In this document: in pieces, positions 16,559 through 25,233 of the stretch | Layout: each line of letters starts with the position of its first letter | How positions within the stretch are numbered: position 1 is the first letter of the stretch | Source: an uncultured bacterium | GTDB lineage: Bacteria; Bacteroidota; Bacteroidia; Chitinophagales; CAIODY01 | Assembly: GCA_903857255.1 (NCBI GenBank) | Contig: CAIODY010000052.1 | Span: 1 to 49,266, forward strand | DNA: 49,266 nucleotides | Reading direction: 5' to 3' | The notes under the pieces: model-generated | Told to the model about the DNA's origin: nothing | Databases searched by the model: none | Seen by the model: only the letters and a program-made list of their open reading frames with translations | Made by a program: the position numbers and the translations under genes

Positions 16559-16713
16559 AAAACACATAGGCACAATAGAATTAAATGCGAAGCATTTACT
16601 CTGTGGTACTAAATTAATCTTTGATAATTGCAAGAGTAACTTAGAAAATAAATTTTTACACAAAGGAATACAGGTTTTACAAAATGATTACAACCTATGT
16701 GCCTATGTGTTTT
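16559..16713. repeat. MITE-like segment with 16-bp perfect terminal inverted repeats
   Basis: AAAACACATAGGCACA at 16559-16574 is exactly reverse-repeated at 16698-16713. The 155-bp segment between and including the arms has no ORF worth calling and contains CTCTGTGGTACTAAATT, a phrase similar to short dispersed repeats I associate with Bacteroidota intergenic regions. It separates the HxlR gene from its presumed operators, so it probably inserted between the regulator and the regulated promoter. Confidence 0.7.
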
Positions 16714-16758
16714 ATTTTTTTAGTTGTGTTTACGAACAATAATTTATTTTCAGAAACA

Positions 16759-16810
16759 CTTGCATTTTGCAACTATTCAATTACTTTTGCCGAATGCTTG
16801 CATTTTGCAA
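16759..16810 (+). promoter_or_regulatory. DinB-gene promoter with two HxlR-type operators
   Basis: TTGCATTTTGCAA, a perfect palindrome, occurs at 16760-16772 and again at 16798-16810, 38 bases apart centre to centre. Between them TACTTTTG at 16782-16789 is an exact -7 element; CTTG at 16759-16762, 19 bases upstream, serves as the -33 box and overlaps the first palindrome. The second palindrome covers the expected transcription start. Binding at both would block the promoter. The neighbouring HxlR regulator is the obvious ligand-bound candidate. Confidence 0.75.
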
Positions 16811-16873
16811 CCATGCAAAAATAGCAGAAACAATTAAAAAAATAATTTTCAAACGAATAAAAACACAAAAAAA

Positions 16874-17353
16874 ATGAGCAATCAATTAACTGTTAAAATG
16901 ACGCTTGACGCATGGAATGCACAAGTGAACAACACCAACAAATTATTAAATGAATTGACTGACGAACAGTTGCAAAACGAAGTAGCACCAAACAGAAATA
17001 GAGGTGTTTATTTGCTGGGGCATTTGGCAGCTGTGAATGACAAAATGTTGCCATTGTTGGGCTTGGGCGAACAATCGTTTGCACATTTAAACGAAACTTT
17101 TTTATCAAAACCTGATAAATCGGTGGCAGAAATTCCAACTGCAAGTGAATTGAGAAAATGCTGGAATGAATCGAGTGCTTCATTAACAAAGCATTTCAAT
17201 GCTTTATCAACCGATGATTTTTTTGCTAAACACACTTCGGTTTCTGCCGAAGATTTTGCTAAAGAACCCCATCGCAATCGATTGAATGTAATCATTAGCC
17301 GCACGAATCATTTAGCGTATCATTTAGGGCAATTGAGTTTTTTGAAAAAATAA
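16874..17353 (+). CDS. DinB-superfamily protein (putative metal-dependent hydrolase/transferase)
   Basis: The product is 159 residues, a four-helix bundle of the DinB/YfiT superfamily. The metal triad is visible: His50 in LLGHLAAVND and His146 and His150 in RTNHLAYHLGQL. Members include thiol-dependent transferases acting in detoxification; the substrate here is unknown. It is not the polymerase DinB. The promoter carries a double operator for what is probably the divergent HxlR regulator, so it is likely induced by a reactive small molecule. A bidirectional terminator follows 18 bp after the stop. Confidence 0.85.
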   Translation: MSNQLTVKMTLDAWNAQVNNTNKLLNELTDEQLQNEVAPNRNRGVYLLGHLAAVNDKMLPLLGLGEQSFAHLNETFLSKPDKSVAEIPTASELRKCWNESSASLTKHFNALSTDDFFAKHTSVSAEDFAKEPHRNRLNVIISRTNHLAYHLGQLSFLKK

Positions 17354-17371
17354 TTTTGTAACAATTTCTAC

Positions 17372-17405
17372 AAAAAAATAGCTCCAAAATTGGGGCTATT
17401 TTTTT
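17372..17405. terminator. Bidirectional terminator after the DinB-family gene
   Basis: AATAGCTCCAA (17377-17387) pairs with TTGGGGCTATT (17390-17400), two-base loop, with an A-tract before and a T-tract after, so it can work in both directions. Confidence 0.85.
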
Positions 17406-17478
17406 ATTCCACTTCTATTTTTGGAAGGAGTGAAAGCGTTTCACGAATTCGGTTTGCTAATTTTTCATTGTATGCCAT
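17404..17478 (-). pseudogene. Fragment of a TfoX N-terminal-domain gene (24 codons)
   Basis: On the minus strand ATG at 17478 opens MAYNEKLANRIRETL followed by SLLPKIEVE and a stop at 17404-17406. This is the start of small TfoX/Sxy-family proteins (typically MAYDEKLAxRIREAL...LPxVEEKKMFGG). The conserved MFGG and all following residues are missing, and the stop falls in the terminator of the DinB-family gene. The piece is therefore a remnant. Based on recall of the family N-terminus, not on a search. Confidence 0.5.
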
Positions 17479-17495
17479 CGGTGAAATTAATTGTT

Positions 17496-18185
17496 TTAAA
17501 ATTGGTTAATTCCATTCACATCAGTGGTCAATACTTCACTCATGTAATCAAAAAACGGACGCATGTTTTTAAAAATTTGATTCGCTTCGTTCAAAAAATT
17601 TTTGCTCAAAACTTCTTTGTCGGTAATTTTTTTAATCAACAAAAATTGTTTGAAGCGCAATAAATCAATGGCATCATTTTCAGCATCAAAACCTTTTGGT
17701 GTTGTTTTCAATCGTTCGCCTTGCAATGCGCCAAATGTGGTTACAAATGTTTTGCTTTTCAAAATTTTTCTTACTGGTTTTGCATCAAATGCAAATTCAT
17801 CTCTGATGCGTTTTAAATCTTCATTATTAGGCATCCAAAAACCACCAGACAAAAAACTATTATTGGGTTCGATATGAAAATAATATCCGCCGCGGCGCAG
17901 TTTGGTAGCCCGTTTGAAGCCGCCACTCCAATTTGTTTTGTAAGGCGTTTTATCTTTTGAAAATCGAGTATCGCGATAAATGCGATGCAAACTTTTTTTG
18001 CCCGATGCAGTTTCAAGTACATCATATACATTCATTTTTTGCAACAAAGCATCCGCAAAATTTTCTACAAAATTTTGTTCGGTGATGAATTCGTTTTTGT
18101 GCAGATTGAACCAATCTCGGTTGTTGTTTTTACGCAACAATTTTAAAAATTCTAAACTTGATGAAAGAATAATTGCGTTTTGCAT
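17496..18185 (-). CDS. DUF2461 (TIGR02453) family protein
   Basis: The product is 229 residues, the normal length for DUF2461. Signature segments are present: LRKNNNRDWFNLHK near 18, the central RIYRDTRFSKDKTPYKTNWS near 68-87, and GGYYFHIEPNNSFLSGGFW near 99-117. The family is widespread and of unknown biochemical function; the conserved RDxRF and H residues suggest an active site. Soluble, no signal peptide. Stand-alone transcription unit upstream of the TfoX fragment. Confidence 0.9.
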   Translation of the reverse strand: MQNAIILSSSLEFLKLLRKNNNRDWFNLHKNEFITEQNFVENFADALLQKMNVYDVLETASGKKSLHRIYRDTRFSKDKTPYKTNWSGGFKRATKLRRGGYYFHIEPNNSFLSGGFWMPNNEDLKRIRDEFAFDAKPVRKILKSKTFVTTFGALQGERLKTTPKGFDAENDAIDLLRFKQFLLIKKITDKEVLSKNFLNEANQIFKNMRPFFDYMSEVLTTDVNGINQF

Positions 18186-18264
18186 TTTCTCATTTTAATG
18201 AGCGAAGCTATGATGATTTCAATTTTGATTACACAGTTTAATTTTGAAAAAAAAATGCTTCATC

Positions 18265-18302
18265 AAAAAAAAAGGACTTCTCAAAATTTATTTGAAAAGT
18301 CC
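18265..18302 (-). terminator. Terminator after tRNA-Pro
   Basis: GGACTT at 18274-18279 and AAGTCC at 18297-18302 close a stem extended by AAA/TTT. On the minus strand it is followed by a run of nine T (18265-18273). Confidence 0.8.
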
Positions 18303-18309
18303 CCTTCCG

Positions 18310-18382
18310 TCTGGGTGAGAAGACTCGAACTTCCGACCTCTTGCACCCCATACAAGTACGCTACCAACTGCGCCACACCCAG
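18310..18382 (-). tRNA. tRNA-Pro (GGG)
   Basis: On the minus strand the acceptor CTGGGTG (from 18382) pairs with CACCCAG (ending 18311), with discriminator A at 18310 and no encoded CCA. The D-arm reads GCGCAGTTGGTAGCG. The anticodon stem CTTGT/GCAAG encloses loop ATGGGGT, giving anticodon GGG. The T-loop is TTCGAGT. C1 with A73 is typical of proline tRNA. Confidence 0.92.
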
Positions 18383-18402
18383 AAAACTATTTTTTCGAGC
18401 GG

Positions 18403-18410
18403 CAAAAATA
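18403..18410 (-). promoter_or_regulatory. Promoter -7 element of tRNA-Pro
   Basis: On the minus strand this reads TATTTTTG, an exact TAnnTTTG, 20 bases ahead of the mature tRNA 5' end. It lies just after the dapA stop. Confidence 0.5.
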
Positions 18411-18413
18411 AAA

Positions 18414-19289
18414 TTACTTTTTCAAAAAATCAGCAATTTGCTGATACAATTCTTCCGATGCAGGAATCAATGGCAATCGCAATTCGTTTTCGCAAATACC
18501 TAAAATATGCAGCGCAGCCTTTACTCCTGCTGGGTTTCCTTCTTTAAACAATAAATTTACGCCGTCAATTAATTGATAGTGCAAATTTTTTGCAGTGCCG
18601 AAATCGTTACTCAATGCGGCTTTCACCATGCCACAAAAATCTTTTGTAAAACATTGTGCAGCTACCGAAATTACTCCATCCATGCCGCTGACAATTTGTG
18701 GCAAAACCAAATCATCATCACCACTCAACACTAAAAAGTTGGCTGGTTTATTTTTCACCAATTCAAAGCAAGCAGCCATGCTTCTACTGGCTTCTTTTAT
18801 GCCAATAATATTTTTAAATGATGCCGACAAACGCAATGTGGTGGCAGGTTGCATCGAAATGCCAGTTCTGCCTGGCACATTGTATAAAATGATGGGAAGC
18901 GGCGAAAGGCTTGCCACTGCTGCATAGTGCTGAAACAGGGCTTCCTGATTGGGCTTGTTGTAATAAGGTGTAACTGATAAAAATGCCTGATAATCATTTT
19001 TGAATGGAAATGATTGCATCTCTTTTATCAATTCTGCCGTGTTGTTGCTGCCCATACCAGCCACTAATGGCAATCTTTTGTTGTTGATTTTTACCACAAA
19101 TTCCAACACCGCATTTTTTTCATCTTTGCTCAAAGTTGGCGTTTCGCCGGTTGTTCCTAACACTACGAAATAGTTCACTCCATTTTTTATGCAATGTTCT
19201 ATCAAGCGTTCTAACGCAGAAAAATCAATGCTTTTGTCGTTTTTAAATGGTGTAATTAATGCTACACCAGTGCCTTTAAATTGGTTCAT
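18414..19289 (-). CDS. dapA: 4-hydroxy-tetrahydrodipicolinate synthase
   Basis: The product is 291 residues, the usual length. It condenses pyruvate with aspartate semialdehyde, the first committed step of lysine and diaminopimelate synthesis. Seen: GTTGE at 45-49, TPYYNKP from 107 (catalytic Tyr), YNVPGRTG near 136 with the substrate-binding Arg, and the Schiff-base Lys165 in GIKEAS. TIM-barrel protein, cytosolic. It lies 35 bp downstream of the DUF6913-like gene, so the two are probably one operon, and ends directly before tRNA-Pro. Confidence 0.95.
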   Translation of the reverse strand: MNQFKGTGVALITPFKNDKSIDFSALERLIEHCIKNGVNYFVVLGTTGETPTLSKDEKNAVLEFVVKINNKRLPLVAGMGSNNTAELIKEMQSFPFKNDYQAFLSVTPYYNKPNQEALFQHYAAVASLSPLPIILYNVPGRTGISMQPATTLRLSASFKNIIGIKEASRSMAACFELVKNKPANFLVLSGDDDLVLPQIVSGMDGVISVAAQCFTKDFCGMVKAALSNDFGTAKNLHYQLIDGVNLLFKEGNPAGVKAALHILGICENELRLPLIPASEELYQQIADFLKK

Positions 19290-19324
19290 TGTTTTTATTT
19301 TTGAAAAAATAATTTGAGAAAAAA

Positions 19325-19876
19325 TTACGCTACTTTATTTTGCTTTTCGTTGAACATGGGTAAGTAAATTTCTACTTGTTTTATCAAGTCAGGCAGTTTA
19401 TCACCAGCTTTTAAATTGAGCATAAAGTCGTAACAGAAATTTTTGTTTTCGTGAAATTCACCTACTCTGAAACAAGCTCGACTACCAGCCATAATGTACT
19501 CCAGCACTGGGTTTTCGCCAACAGTTAAATTCAGTAACAAATCAAAATGGCGATTCATGAATTTATCAACTGTATCAGTTTGAGGAATGCTGTTCCAGGT
19601 AACATCACTATTTGTAAAATGATTGAACGGAATATTTTTCATTCCTAATTTTTTCTTCGAAACATTAATGTAACCTAAAAATTCAATGTCTTTTATTTTC
19701 AGCCTATCTGCAAAATGCTCAACCGATGTGTAAGAATATTCTTCTGTTGCATCAAACAAAATGCCTACACTTTTACAATCAGCCAGATTAATTTTGGAGT
19801 GATTGATTTTTTTTGCATCGAGCAAAAGCTGCTGCAATGCTTTATTGTAACTATATTTTTTTAAGAATGTCAACAT
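19325..19876 (-). CDS. DUF6913-like conserved protein upstream of dapA
   Basis: The product is 183 residues, soluble. Residues 37-100 contain SVGILFDATEEYSYTSVEHF and IEFLGYINVSKKKLG; the later segment HFDLLLNLTVGENPVLEYIM and the tail DKLPDLIKQVEIYL are typical of a Bacteroidota-only family I recall as DUF6913, often found next to dapA. No catalytic motif is evident. Probably co-transcribed with dapA (35-bp gap). Confidence 0.65.
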   Translation of the reverse strand: MLTFLKKYSYNKALQQLLLDAKKINHSKINLADCKSVGILFDATEEYSYTSVEHFADRLKIKDIEFLGYINVSKKKLGMKNIPFNHFTNSDVTWNSIPQTDTVDKFMNRHFDLLLNLTVGENPVLEYIMAGSRACFRVGEFHENKNFCYDFMLNLKAGDKLPDLIKQVEIYLPMFNEKQNKVA

Positions 19877-20020
19877 GATTGTTTTACAAAAATGCGAAAT
19901 TTAAAACAAATCAAAACGGAATGTTGTTAAAAGATTTGCAAATGACTGTATGAAAAGTTGTATTGTATAAGTTTTCTTAGTGGTTCATTTTTTTGTCTGC
20001 AAATTACAATTACAATTCTT

Positions 20021-20656
20021 TCAATGCATTTTTTTCAATCGCCTGTTTATTTCCTCTGTTAATGCGCTTAGTGTTTCCATGTATATTTCCTGTATTTGCA
20101 CTTTTTGTTCATTGTGAAGCAAACTATTATCAACAAATGTTTTGAACTCATGAATATGCTCTTCTTCGTAATATTTGCCTAATCCTATTCCACCATTCAG
20201 TGTACAGAAAAGCTGCTGTGTGCCATCATTCATTGGGAAATATGTTGGAATCATACCCAAGTTATGACGGAAAAAATATTTCACAAGGTCTTCAGGTTTG
20301 TCAATATTTATTTTCGCTCGTTCTTTATAACGTTTGAAAAAATGAGTATTGAAATGCATAAAATGTTCAGTGTCCATTCCAAAAAGAAAATGCGAAGCAG
20401 TAATACCAATATTATTATAGGAAATGACGTAAGCGTTAGTAGATATAAGCCCTTTATCACAAATGACAATGATGCGCCATTTGTTTTTGGTGTTGGTGAT
20501 GAATGAATTGGTTTCAATGAAATCTTTTCTGCCGCCACGAATCCATTTTCCTCTTGCTATAATTTCATCGGCTTTCATTCGTGCATGAACTTCATGTTCA
20601 TAATCGTAAACCAGCGCTTTCCTGATTTCGTGTAAAGTCATAGAAGGAACTATCAT
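20021..20656 (-). CDS. Hypothetical protein
   Basis: The product is 211 residues, unrecognised. It has a basic, mixed alpha/beta character with an N-terminal helix (LHEIRKALVYDYEHEV), WIRGGRKDF near 38, strands WRIIVICDKGL and AYVISYNN, and a HFFKRYKERAKI motif near 104. These could fit a small nuclease or phage-like fold, but no catalytic set can be named. ATG at 20656 is used; ATG at 20641 is an alternative. It is a single gene with 144-149 bp of empty DNA on each side. Confidence 0.55.
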   Translation of the reverse strand: MIVPSMTLHEIRKALVYDYEHEVHARMKADEIIARGKWIRGGRKDFIETNSFITNTKNKWRIIVICDKGLISTNAYVISYNNIGITASHFLFGMDTEHFMHFNTHFFKRYKERAKINIDKPEDLVKYFFRHNLGMIPTYFPMNDGTQQLFCTLNGGIGLGKYYEEEHIHEFKTFVDNSLLHNEQKVQIQEIYMETLSALTEEINRRLKKMH

Positions 20657-20805
20657 AACCCAAATTTTCTATTTATACGAAGGTTTGTCTATTTCGTTTC
20701 AATAAAATAACGAGTGGATTGGTAAGATATTTTAACCAAGCAAACGCTTGAAAAAAGCTGACAACAACAGGATAAAAAAGATGCAGATTGACTTATATTT
20801 CTAAT

Positions 20806-21363
20806 TTAATTCAAATAATAAATGCCAACCCAATTTAGCTTTTTAATTATTTCTGCATTACTACCAATAAAATCTTTCAATAAGTAACAAAGCTCCACCG
20901 AATCATCAGCTGACAATCCTTGTGAAATTACATTGAAATTTTTTTTGCTAGCATTCAATTTGACTGAATACCCTGATAAAGACATTCGTGTTTGAATACT
21001 GAATACCATGATTTGAATTTTTCCTTGTAAGATTTTTTTACTGGAGAGAATTTTATTAAATCTTTTTCTTTGAATGATAATACAATCGGCTTCTTTGGTA
21101 AGAGTTACAACGCCTTCAAGGAAAAATGGAATCATCTTCGATATAACAAACAAAACAAGAGAAACTAATCCTAAAATTACTACCAGTTGATTTAATCCTT
21201 GAAATTCATTTGTTGTATGAACAGCGAACCAAATTATTAAACTAATTGAAAAGAAAATTCCCAAGTGGATTAATACAATATTACGTATCATTTGAAATAA
21301 GAAATTCCAATTAAAACTTATCGTCAAAGTTTTGGAATCTTGTATTGTTGTTAAGTTTTTCAT
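20806..21363 (-). CDS. Hypothetical membrane protein with two transmembrane segments
   Basis: From the ATG at 21363 the product is 185 residues. Two hydrophobic helices (about 25-48, IVLIHLGIFFSISLIIWFAV, and 58-80, LVVILGLVSLVLFVISKMIP) form a hairpin, followed by a beta-rich soluble part (VVTLTKEADCIIIQRK...). This layout is like small PH-domain-like bacterial membrane proteins. No known family assigned. It starts 33 bp after uvrB (minus-strand order: uvrB is downstream of it toward lower coordinates is not the case; the uvrB stop is at 21396), so it may be transcribed after uvrB. Confidence 0.55.
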   Translation of the reverse strand: MKNLTTIQDSKTLTISFNWNFLFQMIRNIVLIHLGIFFSISLIIWFAVHTTNEFQGLNQLVVILGLVSLVLFVISKMIPFFLEGVVTLTKEADCIIIQRKRFNKILSSKKILQGKIQIMVFSIQTRMSLSGYSVKLNASKKNFNVISQGLSADDSVELCYLLKDFIGSNAEIIKKLNWVGIYYLN

Positions 21364-21395
21364 TTTCAAAATTCATTCGTGCATTAGTGACTAAT

Positions 21396-23423
21396 TTACA
21401 ACTCCTTCAACTTATTCTGCAACACAAACATTTCATCTCTCAATCGAGCAGCTTCCATAAAGTCGGTGTCTTTGGCGGCTTTGTTCATTTTGGCTTTGGT
21501 GCTTTCAATTAGTTTTTCTAATTGTGGTTTGCTTAAATATTCAGTAACAGGGTCAGCAGCCATTTGCTGTTCAATTCCTTCGGGTTCAACATAATACGAA
21601 GTGCCTTTGTAGCTGCTGTTTTCGTGAGTGTCTTGTTTGAAAATAGAATCGGTGCTGCGAATAATTGTAGTTGGTGTAATGCCATGTAAAGTATTGTAAG
21701 CAATTTGTTTTTCTCTTCTTCGTTGCGTTTCATCCATCGTCATTTGCATGCTCTTAGTTATTTTATCTGCATAAAAAATTACCAAGCCATTGCTGTTACG
21801 AGCCGCTCTACCAGCGGTTTGTGTCAACGAACGCACATTACGCAAAAAGCCTTCTTTGTCCGCATCTAAAATTGCCACCAATGAAACTTCGGGTAAATCC
21901 AACCCTTCTCTTAATAAATTCACACCAATCAACACATCAAACACACCCATTCGCAATTCACGAAGAATTTCAACACGTTCAAGCGTATCAATTTCGCTGT
22001 GAATATATTTGCATTTCACATCCAATCGAGCAAAATATCTGGCTAATTCTTCCGCCATTCTTTTGGTTAAAGTAGTTACCAAAACACGTTCGTTTTTATG
22101 AACTCTGATTTCAATTTCGTTGAGCAAATCATCAATCTGATTCAACACTGGTCTTACTTCAATTGGTGGGTCGAGCAATCCTGTTGGGCGAACCACTTGC
22201 TCAACAATCACACCGCCAGTTTGCTCCAATTCAAAATCACCAGGTGTTGCACTTACGTACACCACCTGATTCAGCAAATTCATAAACTCATTTTTATTCA
22301 ATGGTCGATTATCTAAAGCCGATGGCAATCGAAAACCATAATCAACCAGATTTACTTTTCTGCTTCTGTCACCACCATACATCGCACCAATTTGCGGCAT
22401 CGTTACATGGCTTTCATCTACAATCATTAAATAATCATCAGGGAAATAATCCAACAAACAGAAAGGTCTGTCTCCGGGTTTTCTTCTATCTAAAAATCGT
22501 GAGTAATTCTCAATGCCGCTACAGTAGCCCAATTCACGAATCATTTCTAAATCATAATTCACACGTTCACTCAATCTTTTTGCTTCCTGATATTTGCCAA
22601 TGCTTTCGTAATAATCAAAAGTGAGTTTTAATTCATCTTGAATTTCATGAATAATTTCGGTGAAATGCTCTTTCGGAGCGATGTACATGTTGGCAGGAAA
22701 AATCGCCATCGAATCTACTTTCATAATTCGCTTACCACTTTCAGGTTCGATAGATTCTATTTCTTCAACTTCATCACCAAAAAAAGTGATGCGATAAGCC
22801 ACATCAGCATAAGCCGGATAAATATCAACCGTATCGCCTTTTACTCTAAAAGTTCCTCTCTTAAAATCAATTTCAGTCCTTGAATACAAAGCATCTACAA
22901 ATGAGTATAATAAACGGTTTCGGGCAATTTTTTGTCCTTGAACTAATCGAATAATATTGTTCTTCGTTTCCGCAGGATTTCCCAATCCATAAATACAACT
23001 TACGGATGCCACTACAATCACATCTCTTCTACCACTCAACAAAGTTGAGGTAGTACTCAATCGTAATTTTTCTAACTCTTCATTAATGGCTAAATCTTTT
23101 TCAATGTACGTATTTGTTGTAGGAATAAAGGCTTCGGGCTGATAGTAATCGTAATAACTTACAAAATATTCCACTGCATTTTCAGGAAAAAATTGTTTGA
23201 ACTCACCATACAATTGCGCCACCAATGTTTTGTTGTGTGTTAAAATCAGCGTTGGGCGTTGTGTTTGTTGAATCACATTTGCCATTGTAAATGTTTTACC
23301 CGAACCTGTAACACCTAATAATAGTTGTGCTTTCTCTTGTGCATTTACACCATGCACCAATTGACGAATGGCTTCGGGTTGGTCGCCAGCAGGCGTATAA
23401 TGTGTAGTTAAATTAAATGGCAT
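21396..23423 (-). CDS. uvrB: Excinuclease ABC subunit B
   Basis: The product is 675 residues, full length. UvrB is the damage-verifying helicase-like subunit of nucleotide excision repair and recruits UvrC. Seen: Walker A GVTGSGKTFT near 39-48, the beta-hairpin region YVSYYDYYQPEAFIP, DESH box, YVSATPGD, the late helicase motif TQTAGRAARN, and the C-terminal UVR motif (LEKLIESTKAKMNKAAKDTD) that binds UvrC. A -7-like element TAATTTCG at 23428-23435 (minus strand) lies five bases before the ATG, so its transcript may be nearly leaderless. Confidence 0.96.
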   Translation of the reverse strand: MPFNLTTHYTPAGDQPEAIRQLVHGVNAQEKAQLLLGVTGSGKTFTMANVIQQTQRPTLILTHNKTLVAQLYGEFKQFFPENAVEYFVSYYDYYQPEAFIPTTNTYIEKDLAINEELEKLRLSTTSTLLSGRRDVIVVASVSCIYGLGNPAETKNNIIRLVQGQKIARNRLLYSFVDALYSRTEIDFKRGTFRVKGDTVDIYPAYADVAYRITFFGDEVEEIESIEPESGKRIMKVDSMAIFPANMYIAPKEHFTEIIHEIQDELKLTFDYYESIGKYQEAKRLSERVNYDLEMIRELGYCSGIENYSRFLDRRKPGDRPFCLLDYFPDDYLMIVDESHVTMPQIGAMYGGDRSRKVNLVDYGFRLPSALDNRPLNKNEFMNLLNQVVYVSATPGDFELEQTGGVIVEQVVRPTGLLDPPIEVRPVLNQIDDLLNEIEIRVHKNERVLVTTLTKRMAEELARYFARLDVKCKYIHSEIDTLERVEILRELRMGVFDVLIGVNLLREGLDLPEVSLVAILDADKEGFLRNVRSLTQTAGRAARNSNGLVIFYADKITKSMQMTMDETQRRREKQIAYNTLHGITPTTIIRSTDSIFKQDTHENSSYKGTSYYVEPEGIEQQMAADPVTEYLSKPQLEKLIESTKAKMNKAAKDTDFMEAARLRDEMFVLQNKLKEL

Positions 23424-23612
23424 GGGGCGAAATTAGCGAATTTGAAAATGAGAAAAACAGAATTATTAAAGCACTTCAATTTCTGCTAATGGCGTTCCTC
23501 ATCTATATTCATAAACTCATTGCAACAATAATACGTTAATACTTCAATTGAAATAGATTGCTGTGCTAAAAGCATTTACCTTTCCGAATATCATTTCTTT
23601 TAAATTAACACC

Positions 23613-24677
23613 ATGCCCACTTTAGTTGCTATTTCAACCATTAATTTTCCATTTAAAGTCAATCAATCGGCAGTGAAAGATTATGCTAAACAATTATTTG
23701 CACCTTCATTTCCGCAGGTAGAACGCATGATTGGCGCATTTGACAATACGGAAATTAAAACCCGAAACTTCTGTAAGCCGCTTGATTACTATGCTTCGGT
23801 GCATGCTTTTCAAGAACAAAATGCCGAGTACATCCACATCACTTTAGAATATGCTGTGAAAGCTATTGAACAAAGCATTGCCGATGCTAACATCAAAAAA
23901 GAAAGCATCACCGATATTATTTTTGTTTCTACCACAGGTCTTTCAACGCCCAGCCTAGATGCTTTAATCATCAACCAAATGCAATTAAACAGAAACATTA
24001 GTCGCACACCCATCTTCGGATTAGGTTGCGCTGGCGGTGTAGCAGGTTTTGCAAAAGCAAATGTGTTAGCCAATGCTAATCCTGATGCTGTGGTTTTATT
24101 AGTTGCTGCTGAATTATGTTCGCTTACTTTTTTAAGAAATGATTACAGCAAAAGCAATTTTATTGGTGCCAGTTTATTTGCCGATGGTGTGGCAGCTTGT
24201 ATCATTACTGGCGATAATCATCACAACAAAACACCAAACAAATTTTCGTTCATAGCTACACAAAGCAATTTGTATTACAACACACTGGATGTGATGGGTT
24301 GGGAATTTTTAGACAAAGGATTTAAGGTGTTGTTTTCACAAGATATTCCAACCATCATTGCTGAAAATGTAGGTGATGATGTGAATGCTTTTTTGAAAAA
24401 AAATAAGGTTGAATTATCGGAAATAAAGAACTTCATTTTTCATCCAGGCGGCAAAAAAGTATTGACTGCTTATGCCGAAGCCCTAAAAGTTGAAGGCGAT
24501 TTTTTGAAAAATACTCGTGAAGTGATGAATGACAATGGCAACATGAGCAGCCCCACTGTGTTGTATGTGTTAGAACGATTTTTTAAACAAGGCTTTGAAA
24601 ACGGTTATGGCTTAATGGTTGCCATGGGACCAGGTTTTTCGAGCGAAATGATTTTATTAAACCTTCACAAACAATAA
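23613..24677 (+). CDS. Type III polyketide synthase (chalcone/stilbene synthase family)
   Basis: The product is 354 residues. The catalytic triad is complete: Cys139 in GLGCAGG, His277 in FHPGG and Asn310 in NGNMSSPT. The closing GFGP-like loop reads MGPGFSSE. Such bacterial enzymes extend fatty acyl-CoA with malonyl-CoA to make alkylpyrones or alkylresorcinols. The next gene, an ICMT-type methyltransferase, starts one base after the stop, as in the bpsA-bpsB pair of Bacillus that makes alkylpyrone methyl ethers. The product is therefore probably a methylated membrane-soluble alkylpyrone. Exact chain length cannot be read from sequence. Confidence 0.92.
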   Translation: MPTLVAISTINFPFKVNQSAVKDYAKQLFAPSFPQVERMIGAFDNTEIKTRNFCKPLDYYASVHAFQEQNAEYIHITLEYAVKAIEQSIADANIKKESITDIIFVSTTGLSTPSLDALIINQMQLNRNISRTPIFGLGCAGGVAGFAKANVLANANPDAVVLLVAAELCSLTFLRNDYSKSNFIGASLFADGVAACIITGDNHHNKTPNKFSFIATQSNLYYNTLDVMGWEFLDKGFKVLFSQDIPTIIAENVGDDVNAFLKKNKVELSEIKNFIFHPGGKKVLTAYAEALKVEGDFLKNTREVMNDNGNMSSPTVLYVLERFFKQGFENGYGLMVAMGPGFSSEMILLNLHKQ

Positions 24678-24678
24678 C

Positions 24679-25164
24679 ATGATTTTCCTTTTATTTTTTT
24701 TGTCGTTGGTGGCTTTGCGAATTGGCGAATTGATTTTATCAAAAAGAAATGAAAATTGGTTGCTGGCAAACGGTGCTATTGAATATGGCAAATCGCATTA
24801 TCCTTGGATGATTGCTTTGCACGTACTTTTTTTTATTTCATTGTTGATGGAATATTATTTTCAAACTTCAGTTTCGTGCAACTATTCTTTGCTGTTTTTA
24901 TTCGTTGGTTTAACTGCGCTGAAAGTTTTGATAATAAAGAGTTTGGGTAAATTTTGGACAACAAAAATTTATCGCATTCCCAATGTAGCCTTAATAAAAC
25001 GAGGTGCTTACAAATATTTCAAGCATCCTAATTATACCATTGTGATTTTTGAAATTGCTATCATTCCACTTACGTTTCATTTGTATTTCACTACCATCGT
25101 TTTTTCAATTCTAAATGCTGCGATGTTGTATGTTAGAATTTCGGAAGAGAATAAAATTCTTTAA
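24679..25164 (+). CDS. ICMT-family O-methyltransferase, partner of the type III PKS
   Basis: The product is 161 residues with four to five membrane helices. The C-terminal catalytic motif of isoprenylcysteine carboxyl methyltransferases is visible: GAYKYFKHPNYT near 112-123, with the SAM-binding HPNY. In type III PKS operons such proteins (BpsB/SrsB type) methylate the hydroxyl of alkylpyrones or alkylresorcinols at the membrane. Start overlaps the upstream stop by design (1-bp gap), so translation is coupled. Confidence 0.88.
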   Translation: MIFLLFFLSLVALRIGELILSKRNENWLLANGAIEYGKSHYPWMIALHVLFFISLLMEYYFQTSVSCNYSLLFLFVGLTALKVLIIKSLGKFWTTKIYRIPNVALIKRGAYKYFKHPNYTIVIFEIAIIPLTFHLYFTTIVFSILNAAMLYVRISEENKIL

Positions 25165-25233
25165 CTACAAATTTGTTTTTGATGAAAAAAATTGATTATG
25201 GTTCTGTCATTTCAAATTCAATACCTTCGCCCA

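Noticed and set aside
20737-20750. CAAGC-AAAC-GCTTG palindrome between two hypothetical genes
   Set aside because: Short stem without a U-tract on either strand in a position that ends a gene; not enough to call a terminator or operator.
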